Below, piece after piece: positions 25,906 to 33,811 of a stretch of DNA of 64,000 nt (position 1 is the first letter of the stretch; each line of letters starts with the position of its first letter). Below the pieces are notes generated by a model, which saw only the letters and a list, made by a program, of their open reading frames with translations, made no database searches and was not told the origin of the DNA. The DNA lies in assembly GCA_036490335.1 (NCBI GenBank), contig DASXEB010000004.1, positions 1 through 64,000 of the forward strand, read 5' to 3'. A program made the position numbers and the translations under genes. The DNA comes from Palsa-1392 sp036490335 (lineage in GTDB: Bacteria > Verrucomicrobiota > Verrucomicrobiia > Chthoniobacterales > UBA10450).

Positions 25906-26529
25906 TTAGGCGCGCTCAACCACCGGCGGATGGAACAACGCCGGATTGGCCGGCGGCTCGAGATCGTGCGCGCCGAACGCCGGCACCGGAAATTCGCTCG
26001 CGCTCGATTCTTTGAGGAACTCGGCCTTTGCGCTGCCGGTTAATTTCTGTCCATCGATCTTGCGCTGCAGCTCCATGAACGCGTGGAGGAGCGCTTCCGG
26101 CCGCGGCGGACAACCGGGAATGTAAACATCGACCGGAATGTAACGATCGATCCCTTTGAGCACGTTGTAGCCTTGCTTGAATGGACCGCCGGAAATCGCG
26201 CACGCGCCCATCGAAATGACATACTTCGGATCGGGCATTTGGTTGTAGAGCCTGACGATTTGCGGCGCCATTTTTTTGGTGACGGTGCCGGCGACGATCA
26301 TGAGATCGGCTTGGCGCGGCGAAGGCCGGAAAACTTCGCCGCCGAAGCGCGCGAGGTCGTAGCGCGACGCCGCGGTCGCAATCATCTCGATCGCGCAACA
26401 GGCGAGGCCAAATTGGAGCGGCCAGATGGAATTTTTGCGGCCCCAATTATACAACTCCTGCATCGAGGTGAGCCAGATGCCCTGTTTTTGCAGTTCGCTG
26501 CGCAGGCCTTCGTCGACTTGCGATTCCAT
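25906..26529 (-). CDS. nuoB: NADH-quinone oxidoreductase subunit B
   Basis: A 207-residue subunit that carries cluster N2. The ligands are visible: FGLACCAIEM (tandem Cys), MGACAISGGPF and IPGCPPRPEALL. The ATG at 26529 overlaps the nuoA stop by 4 bases (ATGA). The C-terminal tail after about residue 160 is longer than in E. coli. The stop codon is the TAA of a genome-word copy. Confidence 0.96.
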   Translation of the reverse strand: MESQVDEGLRSELQKQGIWLTSMQELYNWGRKNSIWPLQFGLACCAIEMIATAASRYDLARFGGEVFRPSPRQADLMIVAGTVTKKMAPQIVRLYNQMPDPKYVISMGACAISGGPFKQGYNVLKGIDRYIPVDVYIPGCPPRPEALLHAFMELQRKIDGQKLTGSAKAEFLKESSASEFPVPAFGAHDLEPPANPALFHPPVVERA

Positions 26530-26903
26530 CACTTCGCCCAATTTAAGCAGCCTTTGCTCCAAGCCCAAACGAGGCCTTCGAGAAGCAGCAGCAGGAAAAC
26601 GAGAATCGCGACGAAGGCGCCGATTGGCAATCGGGTGAATGCGACGGCGAACGGGATGAGGAAAATCGACTCGACGTCGAAGATGAGGAAGATGATTGCG
26701 TAAAGATAGAACTGCGATTGGAATTGAATCTGCGCCTCGCCTAACGACTCCACGCCGCATTCGTAGGTCGCGTTTTTGGCCGCGCCGGGTTTGGGCGGCT
26801 GGAAAAATTTTCGCCAAAGCCAGGCCAGCACGAGCGGCGCGATCGGAAACACCAGCGCCACGCCGATGAAGACAACGAGAAAAAAGTAGGGCGACGGACT
26901 CAT
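26529..26903 (-). CDS. nuoA: NADH-quinone oxidoreductase subunit A
   Basis: A 124-residue membrane subunit with three hydrophobic segments at about 10-32, 68-90 and 95-115. The family motif is KNATYECGVESLGEAQIQFQ, followed by FYLYAIIFLIFDVESIFLIP. The ATG at 26903 is preferred to an in-frame TTG at 26924. It is the first gene of the minus-strand nuoA-B-C cluster, below gdhA. Confidence 0.95.
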   Translation of the reverse strand: MSPSPYFFLVVFIGVALVFPIAPLVLAWLWRKFFQPPKPGAAKNATYECGVESLGEAQIQFQSQFYLYAIIFLIFDVESIFLIPFAVAFTRLPIGAFVAILVFLLLLLEGLVWAWSKGCLNWAK

Positions 26904-26943
26904 GCGAGGAATCTCGCCTAACAATGCCTAACGAATCGCTCGT

Positions 26944-27022
26944 CAAAGAATGAATCAGGAAAATAGGAAAGCAGGAAATCGAGAAGAACTCTTTTTCCTA
27001 TTTTCCTGCCTTCCTGATTCAT
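26944..27022. repeat. AGGAAA/TTTCCT palindromic element, likely gdhA terminator
   Basis: An imperfect palindrome: ATGAATCAGGAAAATAGGAA and GCAGGAAA on one side, TTTCCTATTTTCCTGCC and TTCCTGATTCAT on the other. The outer ten bases TGAATCAGGA and TCCTGATTCA match perfectly. It sits between the gdhA 3-prime end and the nuoA start, so a transcript hairpin here could end gdhA transcription. The same units recur near 8205 and 31622. Confidence 0.65.
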
Positions 27023-27032
27023 CCCGTCTTTT

Positions 27033-28394
27033 TTAGACGACGCCCTGATCGAGCATCGCGTTCGCGACCTTGAGGAAACCCGCGATGTTCGCGCCGTTGA
27101 CGTAGTTTCCCGGCGTGCCGAAACGCTCCGCGGTCATGCGGCAGGCTTTGTGAATTCCGCGCATGATGCTTTGCAAACGCGAGTCGACTTCTTCGCGCGT
27201 CCAGGAAAGGCGCATGCTGTTTTGCGCCATCTCGAGGCCGGAGGTGGCGACGCCGCCGGCATTCGCGGCCTTGCCCGGACCGAACAAAATTTTCGCGTCG
27301 AGAAATTGATTCACGCCGGCGATTGTCGTCGGCATGTTCGCGCCTTCGGAGACGACATAGACGCCGTTGCGCAACAAATTCGCCGCGTCTTTTTCGTTGA
27401 TCTCGTTTTGGGTCGCGCTTGGGAATGCGCACTCCGCCTTGTGATCCCAGAGCGGATTGTGATCGGCCTTCGGATCGAGCGGCGTGTAAACCGCGCCTTT
27501 GAATTTGTCGGCGTATTCCGAGATGCGACCGCGCCGCACGTTCTTTAGGTCCATGACGAAGGCGAGCTTGTCTTTGTCGATGCCGGCTTCGTCGAAGATG
27601 TAGCCGCCCGAGTCGGACAAGGTGACCGCCTTCGCGCCTTGCTCGATTAATTTTTCCACAGTGTATTGCGCGACATTGCCGCTGCCGGAGACGAGACAAA
27701 CTTTGCCCGCGAGTTCTTCGCTGCGCGTGTTCAACATTTCGCGCGCGAAATAAACCGCGCCGTAGCCAGTCGCTTCCGGCCGAATGAGCGAGCCGCCCCA
27801 ATTCAGCCCTTTGCCGGTGAGCACGCCGGTGAATTCGTTCCGCAGTTTTTTGTACATGCCAAAGAGGAAACCGATCTCGCGCGAGCCGACGCCGATGTCG
27901 CCCGCGGGCACGTCGCGATACGGTCCGATGTGGCGCGAGAGCTCGGCCATGAAGGCCTGGCAAAAGCGCATCACTTCGTTGTCGCTTTTCCCCTTCGGAT
28001 CGAAATCGGAACCGCCTTTGCCGCCGCCCATCGGCAGAGTCGTTAGGCTGTTTTTAAAGACCTGCTCGAAGGCGAGAAACTTGAGAATGCCGAGATTGAC
28101 CGACGGATGAAAACGCAGCCCGCCTTTGTAAGGCCCGATCGCGCTGTTCATCCCGATGCGGAAGCCGCGATTCACCTGCACCTCGGCGGCGTCGTCGACC
28201 CACGGGACGCGGAACATGATCACGCGTTCGGGCTCGATCATGCGGTGGAGGATTTTCGCTTTGCGATACTCCGGATGGCGCTCGAGGACGAGCTGGAGCG
28301 ATTCCGCAACTTCGTAAACCGCCTGGTGAAATTCCGCCTCGCCGGGGTTCTTTGCTTTCACCTGCGCCATCAAATCGGAGACTTCCGTGCTCAT
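27033..28394 (-). CDS. gdhA: NADP-type glutamate dehydrogenase
   Basis: A 453-residue enzyme that converts 2-oxoglutarate and ammonium to glutamate, the assimilatory form by length and motifs. Visible signatures are GPYKGGLRFHPSVNLGILKF, the catalytic Lys126 in LPMGGGKGGSDFDPKG, DIGVGSREIGFLFG, GKGLNWGGSLIRPEATGYG and the nucleotide-binding VSGSGNVAQY. It is a single gene above nuoA, with a hairpin after its stop. Four genome-word copies lie in the 160 bases upstream of its ATG. Confidence 0.96.
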   Translation of the reverse strand: MSTEVSDLMAQVKAKNPGEAEFHQAVYEVAESLQLVLERHPEYRKAKILHRMIEPERVIMFRVPWVDDAAEVQVNRGFRIGMNSAIGPYKGGLRFHPSVNLGILKFLAFEQVFKNSLTTLPMGGGKGGSDFDPKGKSDNEVMRFCQAFMAELSRHIGPYRDVPAGDIGVGSREIGFLFGMYKKLRNEFTGVLTGKGLNWGGSLIRPEATGYGAVYFAREMLNTRSEELAGKVCLVSGSGNVAQYTVEKLIEQGAKAVTLSDSGGYIFDEAGIDKDKLAFVMDLKNVRRGRISEYADKFKGAVYTPLDPKADHNPLWDHKAECAFPSATQNEINEKDAANLLRNGVYVVSEGANMPTTIAGVNQFLDAKILFGPGKAANAGGVATSGLEMAQNSMRLSWTREEVDSRLQSIMRGIHKACRMTAERFGTPGNYVNGANIAGFLKVANAMLDQGVV

Positions 28395-28433
28395 AAAAAA
28401 TTTGAGATTTAGGGCAGGAGCCTCGCCGATTTT

Positions 28434-28548
28434 GCCTAACGAGCAAGCGCCGGCCGCATTTGCGAGGGTGGATTCGGAGTTCGTTAGGCGAATAGGACGG
28501 TTCTGCGGCGAGGTTTTTCGCCCATCGCCTAACGAATTTGCCTAACGA
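28434..28548. repeat. Cluster of four genome-word copies
   Basis: Within 115 bases there are four copies of the 9-base word: GCCTAACGA at 28434, TCGTTAGGC at 28481-28489, GCCTAACGA at 28528-28536 and at 28540-28548. The first two face each other as a 56-base unit with 9-base inverted ends. The stretch is otherwise non-coding between gdhA and the ADOP permease, both on the minus strand. Confidence 0.85.
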
Positions 28549-28554
28549 ATAAAT

Positions 28555-31230
28555 TTACTCCGCGCGCAAGGCCTCGATCGGATTGAGCCGCGCGGCCCGA
28601 TGCGCCGGCAGCCACGAAGCGAGCAACGCCACCGCGATGAGCAGCAGCGTCGTGCCGAGCAAGACCGGCGGAGCGTTCAACTGCATTCCCGGATTGGTCG
28701 CCGCCAAAAGCCGCGCGACGCCGATCGCGCCGAGCAAGCCAAGCGCGGAGCCGATGAGCGCGAGCTTCACGCCCGACGCGAGCACGATGCGCGTGATGTC
28801 CTTGACGCAGGCGCCGAGCGCGAAGCGAATCGCAAATTCATTCGCGCGTTGCGCCATGGCACGCGCGATGACGCCATAAATGCCGATCGACGCCAGCCCC
28901 AACCCGAGCAGCGCGAAGCCGCTCAGCATGTCGCGCAAGACCGCCGTCTGATAATTCGCGCGCTCGATCGTCGCGTCAGCGGTTTGCAAATCGCGCACCG
29001 GCAAATCCGGATCGAGCGCAGTCATGGTGGTGCGGATGCTCGCGATCATTCCGGCGGGATCGACGTTTGCGGAGCGGACCGAGATCTCGCTGTAAGCCTG
29101 CGGCTCCTGCGCCATCGGCTGGTAGATTTGAAACGCAACCGGACCCGGGTCAGGCAGGACCGATTTCACATTCGCGACCACGCCGACGATTTCGCCCCAG
29201 CGCAACTTGTCTCCGCCGACCTGCGCGAGCCGCTGGCCGATTGGATTTTCGTTTCCGAAAAGTCCTTCCGCCGTCGCCTGGCTGACGACGAAAACTTTCG
29301 GCGCCGCCATGTCGTCGTTCGTTTTGAAACCGCGACCCGCGAGCACGCGCGTGCCGACCGTGGCGAAATAATCCGGCGTGACGCTGTTCACGACCGCGGC
29401 CGGTTCGTGGCCGGATGGCGGGCGCACCCGGCCCTCGATGACAAATTTGCGGATGTCGTTCCAATTAAAAAATGGCGTGAAGGAAGAGATGCTGGCCGAG
29501 GCGACTCCGGGCATCGCTTCCAGCCGTTGCACGACGAGGCGATGGAAGCTGTTGATCTTTTCCGCGTCGGAATAACGCGCCGCCGGCAACACGATCGTGC
29601 CGGTGACGAGATGCTCCGATTCCCAACCGGCGCGCCGATGATTCAACTCATCGAGCCCGCGAATAAAAAGCGCCGCGCCGGCCAGCAGCACCATCGCGAG
29701 CGCGAATTGGCCGACGATAAGAAAATGACGAAAGCGCTGATGCCCGCGCCCACTCGTTAGGCTGCGGCCGCCGCTTTTCAGCGTCTCGTTCACTTTCAAA
29801 CGCAGTGCGAAAATCGCCGGCGCCAATCCGAACGCGACCGCCGTCACGACCGACACGCCGAAAGCCCAGCCGAAAACCGACCAGTCAAAGGCCAGAATAA
29901 CCTGCTCGCCATTGTCGCCCGTCGAGCGCACGGCCAGCCAATCCGCGCCCCACATCGCGACGAGAATCGCGCACGCGCCGCCCGCGACCGAGAGGAGCAA
30001 CGACTCGACAATGAGCGGCCGCAACAGTTGCATGCGCGACGCCCCGAGCGCGGCGCGGACGGCGAATTCGCGCGCTCGCGCCATCGTGCGCGCGAGCGAA
30101 AGATTGGCCAGGTTCGAGCAGGCGATGAGCAAAACAAAACCGGAAAGGCCGATGAGCATCGACATGATCGCGCGGCTGCCGGTGACCGTGGCATTGAGCG
30201 ATTTCACCCGCCAGGTGCTGCCCGCGTCTTCGGCCGGGAAATCTTTCGCCAGTCGCGCGCCAAAATTCGCGATAAATCCCGCCGCCTCGTTAGGCGAAAT
30301 TGTCTTGGCGCGGCGGCCGATGACGCGAAGGATCGTGCTGCGGCGATCAGCAATCTTTTCTTTGTTGAAGCCGAGGGGCCGGAAAAAATCGACCCAGCCA
30401 AGATGCCGCCAATCGTTGAAAGACGCCGGCAGCACGCCGACGATTTCGTGCGGTTCGCCATCGACGCGAATGGTGCGGCCGACGATGTTTTCGCGACCGC
30501 CGAAACGTTTTTGCCAGCAGCGTTGACTGATGATGACGACGCGATCGTTGCCCGGAAGATCTTCTTCGCGGCGAAAATCTCGACCGAGCTGCGGTTGCAC
30601 GCCGAGGGTCGCGAGCAGATTCGAAGTCACGCGCAAACCCGAGACCATTTCCGCGTTTTGGCCCGGCTCCGAAAGGCTCGTGTCCGACGGCGTGTAAGCG
30701 GCGACCTCGCCAAACCCGTTCGCGTTTCGGCGCAGATCGAAGAAATCCGCCGGCGCCATGTTGCCCTCGGGATTTTGCGGCGTCGCGCGATAAATACGAG
30801 CCAGGTTTTCGCTCTCGGGATACGGCAGCGGCTTGAGCGAGATCGTCCGAAAGGCGCTAAACATTGTCGTATTGCCGCCGATGCCGAACGCGAGTGTGAT
30901 AATCGCGAGCAGCGCGAAGCCGGGGCTGCGCGCGAGCGAGCGCACCGCGAAACGCAGACTGCGCCAAAGGTCCGCCAACTCCGGCGGACGCCAACTGTCG
31001 CGAATTTGCTCGCGATAAGCCGCGGCCTCCGCACCAAATTCGCGCTGCGCCGCGAGCCGCGCTTCGCGCTCCGGCATTCCTTCCGCGCGAAATTGTGCGG
31101 CGAGCTGGTCGAGGTGAAATTGCATCTCGGCGTCGAGCGCTGCTTCCGCTTTGCTGCGGCGAAAAAGCCGGCTGCCTTTCGCGCGCAGCCATCTCCAGAA
31201 TTCTCCGCGTTCATTTTTCGACGCGCTCAC
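28555..31230 (-). CDS. ADOP-type ABC transporter permease (MacB/FtsX fold)
   Basis: An 891-residue inner-membrane protein of the acidobacterial duplicated orphan permease type. Residues about 20-90 are the ADOP N-terminal domain (DAEMQFHLDQLAAQFRAEGM). A first membrane segment is at about 103-123 (GFALLAIITLAFGIGGNT), then a MacB-type periplasmic domain (FRREEDLPGNDRVVIISQRC and later), an FtsX domain, and a second copy of both ending SWLPAHRAARLNPIEALRAE. No ATPase gene is adjacent, which is usual for this type. Its ATG overlaps the padR stop by 4 bases. The cargo is unknown. Confidence 0.9.
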   Translation of the reverse strand: MSASKNERGEFWRWLRAKGSRLFRRSKAEAALDAEMQFHLDQLAAQFRAEGMPEREARLAAQREFGAEAAAYREQIRDSWRPPELADLWRSLRFAVRSLARSPGFALLAIITLAFGIGGNTTMFSAFRTISLKPLPYPESENLARIYRATPQNPEGNMAPADFFDLRRNANGFGEVAAYTPSDTSLSEPGQNAEMVSGLRVTSNLLATLGVQPQLGRDFRREEDLPGNDRVVIISQRCWQKRFGGRENIVGRTIRVDGEPHEIVGVLPASFNDWRHLGWVDFFRPLGFNKEKIADRRSTILRVIGRRAKTISPNEAAGFIANFGARLAKDFPAEDAGSTWRVKSLNATVTGSRAIMSMLIGLSGFVLLIACSNLANLSLARTMARAREFAVRAALGASRMQLLRPLIVESLLLSVAGGACAILVAMWGADWLAVRSTGDNGEQVILAFDWSVFGWAFGVSVVTAVAFGLAPAIFALRLKVNETLKSGGRSLTSGRGHQRFRHFLIVGQFALAMVLLAGAALFIRGLDELNHRRAGWESEHLVTGTIVLPAARYSDAEKINSFHRLVVQRLEAMPGVASASISSFTPFFNWNDIRKFVIEGRVRPPSGHEPAAVVNSVTPDYFATVGTRVLAGRGFKTNDDMAAPKVFVVSQATAEGLFGNENPIGQRLAQVGGDKLRWGEIVGVVANVKSVLPDPGPVAFQIYQPMAQEPQAYSEISVRSANVDPAGMIASIRTTMTALDPDLPVRDLQTADATIERANYQTAVLRDMLSGFALLGLGLASIGIYGVIARAMAQRANEFAIRFALGACVKDITRIVLASGVKLALIGSALGLLGAIGVARLLAATNPGMQLNAPPVLLGTTLLLIAVALLASWLPAHRAARLNPIEALRAE

Positions 31231-31571
31231 GATAGCTCCTCCAAATTGTTGAGAACGCTGTTCATCGCCTCAGCGAACGAGAGCCAATGTTCCCTCTCGA
31301 CCTCGAGCTCTTTGCGGCCGCGGCGCGTGATGCGGTAAAATTTCGCGGCGCGACCGGCCTCCGAGACACCCCATTCCGCTTCGATCCAGCCGCGGCCTTC
31401 CAAACGGTGCAGCGCGGGATAAAGCGAGCCTTGCTTGAGCGACAAGCGATCGTTCGAGACCACGGCGATTCGCTTCGCGATATCCCAGCCGTGCAGCGAC
31501 GCGGCGGAAAGCGCCTTGAGGATGAGAAGATCAAGCGTTCCCTGCAGTAATTCGTTTCGCACTTTTTCCAT
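31227..31571 (-). CDS. PadR-family transcriptional regulator
   Basis: A 114-residue winged-helix regulator: LLQGTLDLLILKALSAASLH, GWDIAKRI, KQGSLYPALHRLEGRGWIEA and YRITRRGRKELEVE. It lies directly upstream of the ADOP permease with a 4-base overlap, the standard pairing for this permease type, and is expected to repress the pair. It is divergent from nuoH; the gap holds a palindromic repeat. Confidence 0.92.
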   Translation of the reverse strand: MEKVRNELLQGTLDLLILKALSAASLHGWDIAKRIAVVSNDRLSLKQGSLYPALHRLEGRGWIEAEWGVSEAGRAAKFYRITRRGRKELEVEREHWLSFAEAMNSVLNNLEELS

Positions 31572-31621
31572 CAGCGCGATCTTACTGTCGAGCTTCTACA
31601 ACAGTCAAGCATTTCTTGTCG

Positions 31622-31742
31622 AAGGACGACAACAGGAAAACAACCATCGAATCTTAAGAAAGGAATTTGAAAGCCAGGAAACCAGAAAAGAGGAAGGGAA
31701 AATGATTTCTGGTTTTCTGCTTTCCAATTTTTTCCTGAATCC
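31622..31742. repeat. AGGAAA/TTTCCT palindromic element upstream of nuoH
   Basis: An imperfect palindrome with arms built from GGAAA and CCAGGAAACCAGAAA on the left and TTTCTGGTTTTCTGC, TTTCC and TTTTTTCCTGAAT on the right, around a purine-rich centre (AAAGAGGAAGGGAAAATG). It belongs to the same family as the element at 26944-27022. It separates padR from the nuoH cluster. Confidence 0.55.
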
Positions 31743-31833
31743 GTTCCCGGCTTTTCGATTGGGTGCGGGGCGCCGCCCAGGCAGCAAAACGGCCTTGCTT
31801 AAAAATTCAGACCTCGCTTTCTTCCTCGCCAGC

Positions 31834-33021
31834 GTGAGCAGCTTTCTCGATCAAATCTTCGTCCTCGCCAAAGCGCGCGTCCTCGCGCTCTTCGCCGGCG
31901 CGCCGCATTGGGTCGGCGAAATCGTTTCCAGCCTGCTCAACATCGCCGCGCTGCTCGCGGTTTTTCTCTCGCTCTTCGCCATGATGTCGTTGTTCGAAAG
32001 AAAAATTCTCGCGCGCATTCAAAATCGGCTCGGACCAAATCGCGTCGGTCCATTCGGTCTGCTCCAACCCGCCGCCGACGGAATCAAAATGCTGATCAAA
32101 GAAGACATCGTGCCCGCGCGCGCCGACAAGGTCGTCCATTTTCTCGCGCCGATTTTGATGGCCGCGATCGCCATCCTCGCGCTCGGCATCATTCCGTATG
32201 GACGCAACATGACGCCGTTCACGATTGACGGCGGGATTCTTTTTTTCTTCGCCATCGGCTCGAGCACGGAATTGAGCGTTTTCATGGCCGGCTGGGGGAG
32301 CAATAACAAATTTTCCATGCTCGGCGCGATGCGCGCGATCTCGCAAATGATCAGCTACGAGCTGCCGCTCATCATCACCGTGCTGCCGGTCGTGATGATC
32401 GTCGGCTCGCTCACGCCCGACGCGGTCGTTAGGGCGCAAGGCGGCTTTTCGTTAGGCTTTGTGCCGCGTTGGTTTTGTTTCACGCCCTGGGGCGCGGTCG
32501 CGTTCGCGCTCTTTTTCATTTCCGGTTTGGTCGAATCGAATCGCACGCCGTTCGATGTCCCGGAAGGCGAATCGGAAATCGTCGCCGGTCACATGACGGA
32601 ATATTCCGGCTTCAAATACGCCACTTTTTTCCTCGCGGAATATTTCGGCATGTTCGCGATCAGCGGACTCGCGGTCACGCTTTTTCTCGGCGGCTGGCAC
32701 GCGCCGCTGCCGTTTCTCGAGTTCGTGCCGTCATATCTTTGGTTCTTCGGGAAACTCGGCGCGCTGCTTTTCGTTTTCATCTGGGTGCGCGGCACGCTTC
32801 CGCGCACGCGCGTCGATCAGGTGATGAATTTCGCCTGGAAATTCATGCTCCCGATGGCTTTTAGCTGCCTGCTCGCCGCGGCGATCTGGCATTATTCCGG
32901 CCGGCGGCTGACGGGCTGGCTCTACTCGTTAGGCTTTCTTGTCATGATTTATTTTGCCTTGTCGCGCGCGCTCGGGACGGGGAAGAAATTTGCGCCGCGC
33001 ACTTATCGTTTCGCCGAATGA
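31834..33021 (+). CDS. nuoH: NADH-quinone oxidoreductase subunit H
   Basis: A membrane subunit of about 395 residues with eight or nine hydrophobic segments, which links the quinone site to the proton channels. Motifs: FERKILARIQNRLGPNRVGP, GLLQPAADGIKMLIKEDIVP, RAISQMISYELPL, FISGLVESNRTPFDVPEGES, EIVAGHMTEYSGF and WVRGTLPRTRVDQ. The start is uncertain: GTG 31834 is chosen because the TTG and ATG alternatives (31795, 31702) lie in or near the palindromic repeat. It opens the plus-strand nuoHJKLM-orf-M2-N cluster. Confidence 0.93.
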   Translation: MSSFLDQIFVLAKARVLALFAGAPHWVGEIVSSLLNIAALLAVFLSLFAMMSLFERKILARIQNRLGPNRVGPFGLLQPAADGIKMLIKEDIVPARADKVVHFLAPILMAAIAILALGIIPYGRNMTPFTIDGGILFFFAIGSSTELSVFMAGWGSNNKFSMLGAMRAISQMISYELPLIITVLPVVMIVGSLTPDAVVRAQGGFSLGFVPRWFCFTPWGAVAFALFFISGLVESNRTPFDVPEGESEIVAGHMTEYSGFKYATFFLAEYFGMFAISGLAVTLFLGGWHAPLPFLEFVPSYLWFFGKLGALLFVFIWVRGTLPRTRVDQVMNFAWKFMLPMAFSCLLAAAIWHYSGRRLTGWLYSLGFLVMIYFALSRALGTGKKFAPRTYRFAE

Positions 33022-33500
33022 ACAGCGTCGCTTTCATCATCATCGCCATCCTGACACTCGCCGCCGCGCTCGGCGCCGCGACGCTGCCGAAGTTGATTCA
33101 CGCCGCGCTCAGCTTCGCGCTCACCTTCGTCGGCGTGGCGATGTTTTACTTTTTGTTAGGCGCGGAATTCGTCGGACTGGTCCAGGTATTCGTTTACGTC
33201 GGCGCGGTCGCGGTGCTCATCGTCTTTACGATTTTGCTCACGCGCCGGGACGTCGATAAGGATCGAGGCTTCAATTGGAACGGCGTCGTCATCGCGCTCG
33301 CGGTTTTTGGCGGACTCATTTTTGCGATCACGAAAACTTCGGGCCTAACGATCGCACCGCCGGCGATCGCGCCGCTTTCCGTCAGGCAAATCGGCCAGAC
33401 CTTGATGACCGATTACGTCTGGCCGCTGCAATGCGTCGGCCTGCTTCTGACTGCCGCGCTCATCGGCGCGCTCGTGCTCGTGATGGAGGAGAAACGATGA
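33018..33500 (+). CDS. nuoJ: NADH-quinone oxidoreductase subunit J
   Basis: A 160-residue membrane subunit with five hydrophobic segments. The family motif is HAALSFALTFVGVAMFYFLL, followed by GAEFVGLVQVFVYVGAVAVL and FTILLTRR. Starts overlap the nuoH stop by 4 bases (ATGA), and its own stop overlaps nuoK. There is no nuoI between H and J; that gene is on the other strand at 16904. Confidence 0.94.
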   Translation: MNSVAFIIIAILTLAAALGAATLPKLIHAALSFALTFVGVAMFYFLLGAEFVGLVQVFVYVGAVAVLIVFTILLTRRDVDKDRGFNWNGVVIALAVFGGLIFAITKTSGLTIAPPAIAPLSVRQIGQTLMTDYVWPLQCVGLLLTAALIGALVLVMEEKR

Positions 33501-33811
33501 CGCCAACGCTGCAACTTTTCCTCATCATTTCCGCGGCGCTTTTTTCCTTTGGCCTGCTCGCCGCGCTCAGTCGCCGTCACGCGATTTTCATTTTAATCGG
33601 TATCGAGATGATGCTCGCGGCCGCCGGAATAAATTTCATCGCCTTCTGGCGTTTCGCGCCGCAACCCGCGCCGCCGACCGGCGTCATGATCACGATTTTC
33701 GCCATCGCCATCGCGGCGGCCGAAGCCGCCGTCGGCCTTTCACTCGTGATCGCCGTTTATCGGCATTACCGCACGACGAACGTCGACGAAATCGATCAGC
33801 TGCACGGATGA
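33497..33811 (+). CDS. nuoK: NADH-quinone oxidoreductase subunit K
   Basis: A 104-residue subunit with three membrane segments. The signature is RHAIFILIGIEMMLAAAGIN with the conserved membrane Glu, then FAIAIAAAEAAVGLSLVIAV with the second Glu. Its ATG at 33497 overlaps the nuoJ stop, and its stop overlaps the nuoL start by 4 bases. The loop between helices 2 and 3 is slightly long and Pro-rich. Confidence 0.94.
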   Translation: MTPTLQLFLIISAALFSFGLLAALSRRHAIFILIGIEMMLAAAGINFIAFWRFAPQPAPPTGVMITIFAIAIAAAEAAVGLSLVIAVYRHYRTTNVDEIDQLHG

